Shown: positions 22,970 through 35,611 of the stretch, piece after piece
Layout of the letters: each line of letters begins with the position of its first letter
Numbering within the stretch: the stretch's first letter is position 1
DNA from: Marchantia polymorpha subsp. ruderalis
Taxonomy: Eukaryota; Streptophyta; Marchantiopsida; Marchantiales; Marchantiaceae
Direction of reading: 5' to 3'
DNA length: 64,000 bases
Assembly (NCBI GenBank): GCA_037833965.1
Contig: AP031357.1
Span: forward strand, 8,390,001-8,454,000
Notes under the pieces: model-generated
The model's database searches: none
The model's input: only the letters and a program-made list of their open reading frames with translations
Told to the model about the DNA's origin: nothing
Translations under genes and position numbers: made by a program

Positions 22970-23847
22970 TTTAACCAAAGGAAGTGATAAACTTATCTCT
23001 GGTGTCGAATGTTCCTATTGTTTGTGCACCATTTGACTTTAATTCTTCAGATATCTGAGGAGTTGTAGGATAGATTTCACATTGTGACACCATTGAGACC
23101 TAACCCCTGATTTTGTATTGTGCTTCTTCTTTGTACGTTTGATGGAATTATCTCATCCTTTATTCTTATATATTTGGCTCCCTCTTATCTTTAATGCGTA
23201 AGTAATGAACACTTTGTGGGGCTGAAAGTTTTGCGCCGATTCCCCATGATTTATTATTATGAACATATCATATTTGAGTCCATATAATTATCAAAGGTAT
23301 TGAGAATGTTTTAATGTTATGGTACATCACTATATTTGTATAATTTAGTGTGTATAACGATTTTATTTAGTATATAACCATGAATTTACACCAAAATCGA
23401 AACAAAAGTTGTAAAAGAAACTGAACTCTGAGATTTTTTTATGTATAGTTGCATTTTTTTCCAAATTCTTTGATTTTATTTTTACATGAATATATAGATA
23501 ATAAAGAAATCCATGACTAATGATACAAATTTGTTATAATATATCAAAAAAAATTTGGTGTTTTAATTCAATAAAAATGAAAAATATAAATCATCCAAAT
23601 ATTGATACAAACTGCTAGCTTATAAAACCTAACAAATGAGCGATATCCCTGAGGTTTTGGAAGTTTTGTATAAAGTCTTGATATCAAGATAGTCCAAAGT
23701 AATTATAAAATCATCATAAAAGCTTCTTGCAAAGATATTCTGAATGTCAAGGATCTAAACTTCGACTAATAAGAATTTGTTAGATCTGAGAAACTGATGC
23801 TCCGGATCTGGAGCTGGTGGTAAAAAGCTTCAGGACCTTTACGCAAA

Positions 23848-24385
23848 TAGTGTAGATCCGAGCATAATTTGAACGTTTACTTCCTTGCTACAGTAAAAAT
23901 AGCGATTGTGCCTTACGAACGTCGCATCTAGTGTAGATCCGAGCATCGTTGAACGTTTACTTCCTTACTACATCAAGAAATAGCGATTGTACGTTACGAA
24001 CTTCGCAAATAGTGTAGATCCCAGCATCGTTTGAACGTTTACTTCCTTACTTCATTAAAAAATAGCGATTGTACGTTGCGAACTTTCCAAACGTGATGGA
24101 GGTTTCTTTCATTGGTTGAAACTGTCGTTTGAAAGTTTACTTTCTTACTACATTAAGAAATAGCGATTGTACGTTGCGAACTTCCCAAACGTGATGGAGG
24201 TTTCTTTCATAAGTTGAAACTGTCGTTTGAAAGTTTACTTTCTTACTACATTAAGAAATAGCGATTGTACGTTGCGAACTTCCCAAACGTGATGGAGGTT
24301 TCTTTCATTGGTTGAAACTGTCGTTTGAAAGTTTACTTTCTTACTACATTAAGAAATAGCGATTGTACGTTGCGAACTTCCCAAT
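23848..24385. repeat. Tandem array, two unit types (81 and 98 bp)
   Basis: Three units of about 81 bp (each starting TAGTGTAGATCC, at 23848, 23929 and 24010) followed by three units of 98 bp (ACGTGATGGAGGTTTCTTTC starting at 24091, 24189 and 24287). Both types share a core, (C/T)GTTTGAA(A/C)GTTTACTT through AATAGCGATTGTACGTT. The 98-bp units are nearly identical to each other and so arose recently. The right arm has a single copy of this core at about 46860-46985, so the array expanded in the left arm only. Confidence 0.9.
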
Positions 24386-24650
24386 TACACGTGGGAAATT
24401 TCAGCGTTATAGGTTAAGAAATTGTGAACACACCGAATACGATGTGTGTACTACCTGCAGCTCATGAGTATTCATTGTATTGTCGGCCAAGCATGAATGT
24501 ACATACCCCCATCCCAGTACTGCCAAAACGCAGTCATTATACTGATTAGAAAACGCGCAAATTTTCGAAGTTTTGGTTTCCAATCTTCTGACTTTGAAAC
24601 AAATATCTACTGCATTCATGGGTGGTTCTAGCCAGCAGTGTAGCTAAGTC

Positions 24651-24710
24651 TAACAAGTCAAGTCAAGTCAGTCAAGTCAACCAGCAAGCATGTCAGACAA
24701 GTCAACGGAC
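24651..24710. repeat. Short AAGTC/GTCAA-type microsatellite
   Basis: Imperfect pentanucleotide run (CAAGTCAAGTCAGTCAAGTCAA) exactly between blocks C and D of the left arm. In the right arm the same junction holds about 590 bp of private sequence instead. Confidence 0.7.
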
Positions 24711-25776
24711 TCACCGTAAACCTCCCTCACAAAAAATACAGGACGGACGAAACAGCTTATTTCGTTACGTATGTGACTCTACGTCAGCATATTTGTTCAA
24801 AAGGGGATCCTCTTTCTTGTTTGTTAAAAACCATGATAGACGACGAATGCGATCATAATGGACACCTGACGATCAAAAGCTCATTTCTTCTCTATAATGA
24901 TTACACAAGATAAGCGAAGGGAGAATGGACGTGTGAACAACAGATGCCGTCACTGGAACGACCAAGGATGACCTCAAACCGGATACAGATAGCTTGCCAA
25001 TGAATTGTACGAACTCCGGCGGCCTAAGGCCTAAGAACTAAGGCGGCCTAAGTAGTGCAGAAAACTAGAGTCACTTTCTAGGCCAGGTTTCTTTTGGCTC
25101 TTACAGCCAACTACCTCCCACTGCGTTGACCTCCCAGAGTTCATTCGCGCCTTTCCTTCACGCTGCAGCAGTGTGTTGGGCATAAATTGATCGTTCAGAA
25201 CGACAACTAGTTGACAGTTCGGTTGAAGGTCATGCTTGCCCGTGTGGAACACCCATCGTCGCTAGCTCACTCGTTCCAGTATTTGTTGTACATACGTCCA
25301 TTCTTCAGGTACTTAACATATATCTCTCGTAGATAGGAGAAATTCTATTGCGCTTATCTTTTACCCGACTCGTTGATCTCCTGTGTTCTCATTATCAAGA
25401 AGAAATGAGACTTTGACCGTCCAGTGTCCATTCTGCGCATTCGTTGTTTTTTTGTTGTCAATTGTGTTTTGTGAAAACCTGGTAATTCGAGCTAGACGTG
25501 GAGTCATGATTATTTTCACCTGCAAGCTCGAGTGAAGTCAATCAACTATCAGTCACTTTCATCTGTGACGTAAATTTGGAAATGTAACAGCGAGTTTGGA
25601 CAAGTTCTGATTTTGGACACCGTGTGCGCACTGCAGCAAGGCTTTATCATCTCTTGCTGGTTTGAGCTTTCGAGGTTCGTCCATCATAACGTTTGTATCA
25701 GTTCGAGTGGGACTCTACTGTTTCAAACATTAGTGGAAGTCTGAAGTCCGAGGAGTAAGCGAATCTCACCACCTCA
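24711..25776 (+). promoter_or_regulatory. P450 5' flank (block D), kept in both arms
   Basis: About 1.1 kb upstream of the P450 ATG is preserved, inverted, at 41128-42230 in front of the truncated P450 copy. It presumably holds the promoter and 5' UTR. I see no clear TATA box at a canonical distance from the ATG. Small frames inside it are not conserved and are not called. Confidence 0.45.
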
Positions 25777-27324
25777 ATGGATCAGATGATGGCGCTGTTC
25801 ACCCTGATGGGACTTGCTGTGTCCATTTTGTTACACTGGTGGCACTCGACTTGGCTGCCGAGCAAGAGGCTGCCCCCAGGGCCGACCCCATGGCCCGTGC
25901 TGGGATGCATTCCGCAGCTGCCACTCCTCGTGGCCGACGTTCTGAGCGGGTCGACAGAGCTGCAGAAGAAATACGGCAAGATAATGACAATCTGGATCGG
26001 CAAGAGGCCTCTGATCATCGTCAACGACCCGGAACTCGCGTTTGAGGCCATGGTCAGACGAGGCGCGCAGTTCAATAACCGATGCAGACTCTCGTCTCAG
26101 ATCGACATGAGCAATGGCTTCAAGCTGGTCAGCTCCTCGGACGGAGACTACACCAAACTCATCCGCAGAGTGCTCGCGGCGGGCGTGCTCGGTGCGGCCA
26201 CCGAGAGAGCCCTTAAGCCGCAGCGCGACTCGACTGTGGCAGAAATCATGAGCCTCATGGTGGCGGCCACTACGGCCACCGGCGGCGTGAGGCGGCTGAA
26301 AGTCTCGTCCATCGTCCGCCCGTGCAAGGTCAAGTTCGCGCTGGTGATGTCGCTGGGAATCGAGCTGGAAAGCAAGACGATGCAACGCCTGGATGATATT
26401 CTCATGATAAGGCTGAACAAAACCTTCCAATTCTACTTCGGAGATTACGTGCCGGCGCTGAAAATCTTCGAGCGCAAGAGCCGGCAGTATTTCCGCAGCA
26501 TCAAGCAGGAGTGCGAGGAAATCCTCATGCCCGTGATCCACAAAGTGCGAGACATCCGAGCTCGAGGGCGTGACGAGAATGGCATCGTGGTCAATCCCGG
26601 CAGCTACTTGCACAACCTTCTGGACCTGCAAGAGACCGAGGGCCGAGACTTCCTGAGCGACGCGACAATCGTTGCTCTCCTCGTGGAGCTCATCGTCTCT
26701 GGGAGTCACACCGTCTCCTTGGCTGCAGAGAACGCCATGCACATCCTGAGCCAGCACCCGCAGGTGCAGGCCAAGCTGCGCGATGAGATCCGAGAGAAGT
26801 TGGGCGACGATGCTCGGCCAGTCGAGGAGTCCGACATTCCGAACCTGCCCTACCTCGCCGCCGTGGTGAAGGAGACGCTGCGCCTGATTGCTCCGAGTCC
26901 CGTGACCATCGCCCATGCCACATCCGAGCTGTGCCAGCTCGGGGGCTACGACATCCCGACCAACGCCGTCATCTACTTTCAGATCCGCTCGTTCCACCTC
27001 GATCCCACTTTGTGGCCAGATGAGCCCCTGGGCTTCAAGCCCGAACGATTTCTCGAGACTGACGTCGAGGTCTTGGGATCTGGTACTCGAGATCTGAGGT
27101 TGATCCCCTTCGGTGCTGGCAGGAGAATCTGTCCGGCGGCCAAATTGGCGATGATGGAGCTGCAGATGATGGTCGCCCGCATGGTCCAGACCTTCGACTG
27201 GATGCAAGAGCATGACTCGATTCTTCCCGGGGACATGACTGACGTGGAGCTCCCGAAGGATGATTTGCCCGGTGATCTGCAGAAGAAAACATCCATAGCA
27301 CGACTCAGATCAATCAACTCGTAG
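25777..27324 (+). CDS. Cytochrome P450, plant A-type, intact single exon
   Basis: A 515-residue haem monooxygenase of normal family length. An N-terminal membrane anchor (residues about 4-22, ALFTLMGLAVSILLHWW) is followed by the proline-rich hinge (LPPGPTPWPVLG), so it should sit on the ER facing the cytosol. It has the K-helix E366-R369 (KETLRL), the PERF element (FKPERF) and the haem loop FGAGRRICPAA with ligand Cys452. Two oddities: the I-helix reads VSGSHTVS (about 304-311) where most P450s have AGxDT, keeping only the Thr, and the haem loop has CPA instead of CPG. These occur in specialised P450s and may signal an unusual reaction; the substrate is unknown. The style suggests relatives of CYP77/CYP89, but I cannot assign a family. 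Strong GC bias produces long shadow frames on the other strand. A truncated inverted copy lies at 40975-41127. Confidence 0.93.
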   Translation: MDQMMALFTLMGLAVSILLHWWHSTWLPSKRLPPGPTPWPVLGCIPQLPLLVADVLSGSTELQKKYGKIMTIWIGKRPLIIVNDPELAFEAMVRRGAQFNNRCRLSSQIDMSNGFKLVSSSDGDYTKLIRRVLAAGVLGAATERALKPQRDSTVAEIMSLMVAATTATGGVRRLKVSSIVRPCKVKFALVMSLGIELESKTMQRLDDILMIRLNKTFQFYFGDYVPALKIFERKSRQYFRSIKQECEEILMPVIHKVRDIRARGRDENGIVVNPGSYLHNLLDLQETEGRDFLSDATIVALLVELIVSGSHTVSLAAENAMHILSQHPQVQAKLRDEIREKLGDDARPVEESDIPNLPYLAAVVKETLRLIAPSPVTIAHATSELCQLGGYDIPTNAVIYFQIRSFHLDPTLWPDEPLGFKPERFLETDVEVLGSGTRDLRLIPFGAGRRICPAAKLAMMELQMMVARMVQTFDWMQEHDSILPGDMTDVELPKDDLPGDLQKKTSIARLRSINS

Positions 27325-27497
27325 ACTCCGAGTTTGTCCCTCTGTGTATAATATTCCTTTGTGTGGAGTATAAGTGAAACGAGTAGTTTCCGTTTCCCAC
27401 GTCTCCTAAACATTCATTATCAGAGTCTCACCATCCTGACTTCAGTCTAGATCACGATAACTCACTGCTTCGATATTACTCATCTTGCCAATGAATA

Positions 27498-27960
27498 CCG
27501 GACTAGCTACGCGTGCATTTGGCGTTGGTGGAGTCTCCCAACCTTCGCAGACGAGGGTTGTTGTACAAAGGGAGATTGCCCAACTTACAATTTAGCATAT
27601 TCATGTGACACTCCCCAAAGAAGAGTGCTGAAACTCGCAGGGAGCTTGTACGAACTCCAGTGGGTTTCGAATTTTGAATCTAAATAAAAATCTAAATATC
27701 CAATTCCACTTATGGTTTCAATCTTATGTGCAATTCCGGAACATATTAATATTTTCTATTTCGTAGGGTGACTGTCAAGTTTGCACAATTCAGGAGTGCA
27801 AGTGCTGGACTTCACATCGTCTGATGTACAACTCGAGACCACAGAACCGGGTTCATTTGCTCTCCTTGTCGAGATGTGGATTATCAAAATGGTTTTTCTT
27901 CCCGCTAATATAGCACCTCTCTCACAGTAAGGTATCTGCATCTGGTAATCACATTCTGAT
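27498..27960. repeat. IR2 block E, P450 3' flank
   Basis: Sequence downstream of the P450 stop, matched inverted at 40480-40970. CCGGACTAGCTACGCGTGCA begins the match and is also the downstream side of the deletion joint in the right copy. No gene. Confidence 0.75.
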
Positions 27961-28106
27961 CCTGCAAATTCGGATATATTCTACATCATTACGAATGTGT
28001 AATATGTTGACTGGAACTCTAGGATTGACATTTTACAGCTATCTCAGAAGGTCAAAGTAGCTTGCTTGTGGCACGATAGGTGTCTGGTCAATACACGCCA
28101 TTAGAC

Positions 28107-29126
28107 TGCAGGCTAGATCAACCCCGACCGTATACTATCCGGGCTGATGGTATACGTAAACCGTTCGGGTGTCACCGTCACCCGGTGGTTTCGCGCCCAA
28201 GACGAGACAGGCTGGACTTTTCGTCTCGCATTTTTATGAACACATTGGCGATGGGCATTGCGGATCATGCTAAACCCATACGGTGTGTGCGACAAGAGTC
28301 TTCATGCGGGGCTCATAATCTTGTGTCTTCCATAGACGAACATGTCTGCCGTGTGTTCAGCCCAGAGCGAACTATTCTTTCGCCTTTTACTAAAGAATAC
28401 CGTGTGCGGGACACAGAAGCGGCTTGTGCAAGTTTTTGGAACGCTCCATCATCGGAGCACCATCCCACCAAACGAAACAAGGATCAAGTGCTTTTGAAAG
28501 AAAGGGATTTTACGACTCCAGGATGAACGTGTTTTCCCATGTCTTGACGGCAAATCTGCTGTGTAACTGCCGGAGTTATTGTTGGGATCTTCATAACCGA
28601 GAGATATTGTCGCGGCCGTGATATTATACCAGAACGTGATAAGACGGATTTTCGTCCTGTAAAGCTCAAACACTTCGAGCACAATGTTAGGTACGGAGCT
28701 GTAGGCGGCTAGGCCTGAACACGATCTAATCGCGTTTATGAACGGGACGAGTTGACTTCGAGATGTGATTGCATAATACTCGTTAATGTCTAAGTCTCAG
28801 ATCGGAGGGCTGGTGCTTATTTTCCTCATTATTCGGTGGAATCCTTATCAGAAGTCACTGCCGTCTCTGAGGAATGATCCCACTAGCCGGCTGCATGAAT
28901 TCTAATCCTGTGAACCCTAAACCTTCTGATCGACAAAGCAGCTAACGAGCAGCCAGCGGAGAGAACGGTACAGCGCGGAGAGAATCGAATGTCATGTTGA
29001 ATAAATGCATCGAACGGCTTCTAGAGGGTGAATTCTTCACGCGATGGTGACAAAGGAGAGACCGTCACGACGGTGACCGCATGCCGTCAGCCCACGTGCA
29101 TACGGCCGGGGTTGTTCAAGCCTGCA
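28107..29126. mobile_element. DNA transposon T1 (non-autonomous, 1.0 kb)
   Basis: Terminal inverted repeats of about 50 bp: the left end starts TGCAGGCTAGATCAACCCCG and the right end, reverse-complemented, starts TGCAGGCTTGAACAACCCCG; both continue to a GGGCTGA.GG.AT block and a CACCGTC block. Both ends match those of T2 (36790-39116). The element splits blocks E and F of the IR2 left arm. A 148-codon frame inside has no transposase domain, so it is presumably mobilised in trans. I could not define a clean target duplication here. Confidence 0.75.
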
Positions 29127-29519
29127 ATCTACAAAGGTTCTCACACGTATCACTGCGTATCTGATGTATTTGACATTATTGCGAGCGTGTATTTTGTTAA
29201 ATCGAACTATGATATAGTCGTTTTGCAGTTTGCTTAGAAGCTTATCAGGAAGTTGAAGTAGGTAAAGGAAGTTCTGATCAAGTGACTTTTATATAGTTCA
29301 GACTATCATTCCATCTCTAACTTTCGACTATGGCAAAAGGAGTACCGTATCTATAAAGGTTATATCAACGTGTGATATTGGTCACATGGGGCGGCTCTAT
29401 TCTGAGCGAGGTCAAGCCTCTCCTGACAGACCGCAGCTTACCCTCACTCGAGAGACACCTATCACTTCTTCTCTCCTCTCCTTCTGAGGCTCTTCCATCA
29501 GCCAGTTGACTTGACTTTA
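29127..29519. other. Left-arm-only spacer between T1 and block F
   Basis: No gene seen and no counterpart in the right arm. Confidence 0.3.
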
Positions 29520-29710
29520 CTTGATTATACGGTACGCTCTTTCGAATATGAGCTGCAAAAAAGGCGACCACTTTCTCATCGTTTTTCCCACATGTTCATG
29601 ACAGAGAAGAGTCTCAAACAACATATTGTACACGTTCAAATGATCTGAATGATTCAGTGACGTCACATTGTGATTGCAAAAAGGAATGCACTTTCTATCC
29701 AACCATCGTT

Positions 29711-32265
29711 GCCAGTGCTTCCACTATCGACATATTGTTATCTTCCGGCAGGTGCAAGCCGTAGATGTTAGTAAACGATTGTATGAATGAGGGTACCGCT
29801 TGACCATAAACGTTTCCCAAGTTGGAAGGCTGCTGCACCCTAAGCTAACATGGTACATACTCTTTTGCCCTTCAAATTTGGGAGCGGTCCAACTTTTTGT
29901 TGTAAACATTTGAATAGATAAAATATTCTAACACTCTTCTTTTTATAAGATTTGAAACCATTATTATACTATTTTATGATCAATGATTAAGAGAAATTTG
30001 TGTTCAAGTATGTTATGAAGTTGACTAAATTTTAATCCCTGATTCCAACCATTTGAACCGCTTTAATAAGAGATTTAGGGTTCAGGGTTTAGCATACAAG
30101 CCACCTCATATGTGACAAAACTTCATAAATCAAAATCCCTTTATTTATACGAAACAAATTTTTAAGAGGGTAATTACAACAATTCAGATCTGCCATACTA
30201 TTTTTAGTATAGAAAATTACACGAGCATATTTCTTCTTAAAAAAATTGTGATTTTTTCTTAAATATGGAGAAAAACTCGTTTGAATATATCTGATCTCTT
30301 GATGATCATCTGTTATTCTATTTATAACAAGATCATATCACTTTGATTGTAGATATGTATTTTGCTCCAATTGATCCTACTTCGAAGCCATGTGTTGTAT
30401 ACGAACTTTCAGGTTATGTAAACATATAATGACTTTAAGTCTTTCAATGTGTAGTTTTCAAAACTATGAGAAAAATGAAATGAAAAAAAAATTATTTGAT
30501 GGGACCCTCCGGAAAACAAAATAGCTTACTGGTACCCATCACATATCATTTTACCAATGGTAATTATTTTAGCCAAAAACCAAGTTCCAATTATTGTAAC
30601 TATATAATATGGGGTATAGTGTGGGGAGGTATGGCTTGAAAGTTTCAACTTGGCTGCAAGTTTTGCCAAAGCAGTATTAACTGTCATTCCATATAGGCAG
30701 TACAACTGATAGTGTATCAGTTGATATTACACTTTTGGAATGTATGATTCGATTGTGGGGACATTGGTATCATCAAGAAAGCTCATACGGAACTCTTTCA
30801 ATGAGATGTAATTCTTCATTAACATATCTACATGTGACAAGTCCAATAGATCTGATTTGCTGCCCCCATGCCAGCTAGTGGCAGATCCGGGCGACATCTG
30901 CAGGAGAATTGCCCAACTCTGAGACTGATGTGAAGTCGAAGACATCATGGATTTATCGATGACTTGTTGACATAAGGTCGTTCGGAATTAGTCGTTATGC
31001 TATGTTAGTCTATGGTTAGTAGTTGACCTCTGTTAGGGTCTCATGTACTCCGTGAAGATAATAGATGATTTGAAGGTTCCAAAATTTTACAGCCTATACC
31101 ATTAAGAGCGTGATTAGTTTACCGTGCATCGTTCTCATGTACGGTCACCATGGATGCACCATGAAATGAGTTTTGTGAAAATTATGTTTCGTCCTAAAAG
31201 GTTTGCACATCATTTAAGGTTCGGCGAATCAATGTCAGCAAGCGTATATACTTTAAATCACTCTCTCTACTCTGTTAACGCGTAAGTCAAAGAATCCATA
31301 CAAGATATCTTGAGGACAGTTGAGATATATCAACAAGCTCTACCAAAAATTGAAGAATGAACAGGGGGTCATTGCAATTTGCATATGAATGTGTATATGA
31401 ATGAAAGGTAAGATAGAACGAGATCCAAACTATCGAACCTGTTGGAACGATCCGCGAACTCCCCTCAGCCCCTCTCCTGCTAGTTCTTAATTTTGTCTCG
31501 GTGCCTTCTATCTAAACACCATTCTCTATTTTCAAAATGATCGTTGGTTGATATTAGAACATGTATTACGCATCATAAATGATATGTTGTAATATTTACT
31601 TGATGGGACCCCATCAAAACCTAAATTGTTTGATAGTACCTATGAAGTTTCATTTTACCCCATGGGACCCGAAGTTCCAAATCTTGTTACTTTATACATA
31701 TGATGTGAGCTTTAGTGAACCTCTGCAATCACAAATCGCTACTACATGCTTCTTATTCTCATCATCTATTTCACGGAAATTTCATTTGAACTTGATATAC
31801 CGGATGTTTGTAGAATCAAGCACACTCCCAACCTTTAACATCTAACAAATGATCTTGACCAATGTCAATCAGACACTTCAATACATATAGGCTTCTCTCG
31901 TCAAGCACCTTGCACGCTAGAGCAATAGCTGGTTTTACATATATTCTGGTTTGTTAAGTGCCATTAAATGCATTCTTCATTGTCTGCTGGTCTGTATGGC
32001 CAAAATTTTTTCTCTCAAATTCTTGCATGAAATCAGCTGAATCTGTAGACCTCGTAGCTCGGTAATTTTGTCATTCAATCTTCATTTTTCTGTCTTCTCA
32101 ACATCAGGAGAAGGTTGAGTGCTAGACAAAGTTGACAAGGCCAAAGTAAAATAGGAGTTGCTTCTTTGGCTTGGGCTTTGGACATCCTAGACGTGATCAT
32201 GACTGCACCATCTGTCTTTGTCATTTTTGCTCTCGCAAGATTTTGAACAACGTTGTCAAAAATCT
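29711..32265. other. Unassigned AT-rich region between the IR2 arms
   Basis: No supported gene. Two diverged copies of a block of about 100 bp (TTGATGGGACCC...GTACC...TTTTACC...AAGTTCCAA.T.TTGT) lie at about 30494-30610 and 31598-31695; a third, inverted and partial, lies at about 36612-36700. A 73-codon minus-strand frame at 30727-30948 is not recognisable. Confidence 0.35.
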
Positions 32266-32479
32266 TGTTGGAATCGCTTATTTGTGATCAGTCAGATTGT
32301 TTTGAGTTGTAAAAATGCTTGTACATATAGTGTAGTTTAGTCTACAACAGTAATCTATAATGGTAGTGTAATGGATAATTGATAAGCTGAGTCCACTTCT
32401 TTGGACACCGATACAGTTGTCAAGTCTTCTTCAATATTAGCACTCTAAGAGTATCTTTAGGATCTAACTTATTCTAACA
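32266..32479 (-). repeat. 3' LTR of copia relic B
   Basis: 214 bp, from TGTTGGAAT to TTCTAACA, matching 35612-35847. Shared blocks include AAAATGCTTGTACAT, TAATGGATAA and ATATTAGCACTCTAAGAGTA. Confidence 0.85.
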
Positions 32480-34725
32480 TACTCCCTTACTCTAGAGTGC
32501 ATAATGTAGGATCTAAAACTACTTCTCTACGTATAATTCTTTATCATTTACTAATCAAAAGAGATTCTTCATGTGGCATTGCCAGACTTTATAGATCAAG
32601 ATAATGTCTATGTTGATCAAACTTCAGCTTAGGAAGAGCTTTGGTCAGCATATTGGCTAGTTGTAATTTTGTGGAGAGAAATCAAACTTCGATCTCCTTC
32701 AAAGCTACCCACTCCCTTATGAAATGATGCTCGATACCAATATGCTTACTTTTTGCATGAAAGATTGGAATTTTGCGAAGTTTTATAGCACTCTTATTGT
32801 CACAATGAACCATTGTTGATTCAGTCATTGAATTGGGAGTGAAAAAGAGCATAAGTGACCTTAATGTCCTTGTAGGAGAGAGTCATATATGTCATTGTGA
32901 CTGTAACTAGGTTGATTTCATATAACAGTTGTCGTAGCTAAACAGCTTCATGTGCACCAAAGAACAAGACTTTATATTCATTCTCTAAAGAGGAGAGAGA
33001 TGTAAATTTGCTTTTTAGAACATCATGATACTGACAAGAACCTCACATGGCATTTGTGTTTCCCTCCAATTGCAGTGAATATCCTTGTTTGAGCAATACT
33101 CCGTGGTCTAAAGTGCCCTTGAGATATTGCAAGGTGTGAAAGCCAAGACCAGATGAAGAACTAAGGTGCTATCATAAACTATGAGAGTTGTCTCCAGCAA
33201 AACAAATACCAAATCTGGAGTTATTAGCAAACATCAATTGGCCAATTATTTTTTTGTGAAATGAAAGATCTACTAAGTAGGTGCTAGTATCTTTTGTCAA
33301 GTATTTTCCAGCATCAATTGGTATTGTAGATGGGCTACATTTAAGCATATTAAGCTCTTATAAAACTTTGGTGATATAGGTTTCTGATGGTGTAATAATT
33401 CTAAATGCTTTTAAATTGCACCCAAATCAATCATTTCATACTATCATATTAGATCTGACTTAATATAAGAAATTTTCAATTGATTGTTTCCTATTATGTA
33501 CATGTAGTCTACATAGAGCATCATGATTACTATGAAAAAATATTCTCTTAAAACAAAAGGATTAGGATTTGAGTGACAATGTGTCCAACATGTTTGTTTT
33601 GAGTATAAATTAATATATTTGTACCAAGCCCAGTGCTTGTAAGAGTTACAAGTCGGGTTAGACCAGAACCGACCAAGCCCTTGGTGCTTGTAAGACCGCA
33701 AAGCGCCCTATTAAGTTTAAGTACAAAATACTCAAAACCTTTTCTAATAAAGACTGGTGGATGATTTACATAGACGTTTTTTGATAAACTCAATTTAAGA
33801 AAGCACTTTTGACATCTAGATGATACATTGGCCATCTGCATGCACATGCAATGTTGGACATACTTCTTACCATATATCACTTCACGATAGGTGCAAAGGT
33901 ATCAGTGTATTATTTACAATTTATTTTTTTTGGAAGCATCTTGCTACAAGACATGACTTTAAGTGGGTATTTTGACTCTAAACACCCACTTGCATATTAT
34001 TGTCTTTGCTACTCGTGGTAATTCAATCAAATTCTAGGTCCAAGTTTTATGGATGGAGTTTAATTCATCAACCATCAACACATGCCATTCAGGAACCTTA
34101 AGTGTGAGGAGATACCATGATCATACAACCATGACTGCTTTTTTGCTACTTGATTTAAAAATGGAAAAAGTACATTTGCTGCCTCGTTGGCTACCATATT
34201 GTCTACAACAGGATTAACGTCATTATCAAAGAACACAACATCAGCTTCCTCAAAAGCAACCTTGCAATGGTCATCATGACTGTCGAGATATTATTCCATA
34301 TTGTTTGCCTTGGAATGCCTCAAGTTGTTGAGAGTGTTGTAGGAGATTTGAAGCGCTTTGAGCTCTTTGCAAGATGGTGCTGACAACATTCATACGACCA
34401 GTGTGTTATTTTTACCGCACGTATTGCAATTGTCAAGTTTCAAGCTTGGAGAAGTAGACGATGAAAAACTGTTCTTGTTGCTATTATAATGTCTTTCATG
34501 AGAACGTCACGGGGTATTACAAAATTTAATGTAACTGTGAGATGAATAATATTGAGAATTATCAACAGAGTCATGCCGGCTGTGAAACTCGTTGTGATCT
34601 TGTTTGCTTGAGTTTATTCTGTCAAATCTGTGATAATCACAAGCATTGATTGATCATTGGAATGGAACAAATCTACTCCTATTTGTATGATATTGTTGCT
34701 TGTATTGTCTACTGCGTTGGGTGAT

Positions 34726-34814
34726 GGCAATGAGAGACTCGGCTGATACGCCTGTTCCATTACACTAGGTGATGGCAATAAGAGACTTGGCTAATACGCC
34801 TGTTCCGTTACGGG
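34726..34814. repeat. 45-bp tandem duplication inside copia relic B
   Basis: Two adjacent units of GGTGATGGCAATGAGAGACT-type sequence through CGCCTGTTCC(A/G)TTAC, differing at a few positions. Confidence 0.85.
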
Positions 34815-35611
34815 CGTTCTAACCTCATAGGTCATTTCTTCATCAGCGAGAAGAGTAAAAAACTTCAAAAGCTTATCAAGATTATGAACAATACTAGCTT
34901 TAATGGAAGAAGCAAAATCTGACCAACTCGTATGCAACTCATCATAATGAGAAGTAGAAATTTTAAATTTTTGACTGTATTGTTGCAGTTTGACAATTGA
35001 TTTGTGAGGTTTTTGAGTCACGCATGTGAGTTTTGATAGACGGAATCTGACTTATTGAGAGATTGGACAGTTTTTTACGCAAGAGCCGGCGTCAATCCTC
35101 ACAAGCATACACAAATAGTGTCTCTAGCTCTCTCCACATCAAGTGAGCATCAGACATGGTAGAGATATGATGAACAATTTGCTCATGCACATTCATCATA
35201 ATGTAGTAAACAGCATCATCACGTTGTTTGAGAATGATGTCAATTTTCTCCTGAACTTCTTTGTAAGCAACCTCTTATTCTTGCTTGGCCGTAATTGAAT
35301 TTTTTTGTGTGTGATGAGTCAATCCGTTAAAAATCTCAAGTGTAGTTAAAAACTTTGGTTAAACAATGCTTCGTTTTGACAGTCTTAAAATATTTCTTCT
35401 TGCGTAAGATGGCTCGCATCCGCACAACCCAAGTAGTGTAGTTGTCAATTACGTCTAATTTCTGTGTTTAATTGATGTTCTTCGCTTTCCTTGAGAAATC
35501 CATGATTCCGAATTGGAGAGAGTAAAAAACTTCAAAAATTAAGGTCACCAAGTTAAAGGAATTTGCAATCTTAAATGAAGGATCAAAGAAAACACTTACG
35601 CTCTAATAACA

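Larger units (their letters stand above)
22970..29710. repeat. IR2 left arm: blocks B, C, D, P450, E, F
   Basis: Blocks matching the reverse complement of 40020-47860 in co-linear order: B (22970-24390, matching about 46268-47860), C (24410-24640, matching 42820-43019), D (24690-25776, matching 41128-42230), the P450 N-terminus (matching 40975-41127), E (27498-27960, matching 40480-40970) and F (29520-29707, matching 40028-40225). Breaks in collinearity correspond to inserts private to one arm. This is a decayed large inverted duplication. Confidence 0.85.

Noticed and set aside
23848-24385. Regular repeats that could suggest a CRISPR array
   Set aside because: Units are contiguous 81- and 98-bp tandem repeats without unique spacers, in plant nuclear DNA.
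25831-27213. 460-codon open frame antisense to the P450 gene
   Set aside because: It mirrors the GC-rich third positions of the P450 and has no known domain; a shadow frame.
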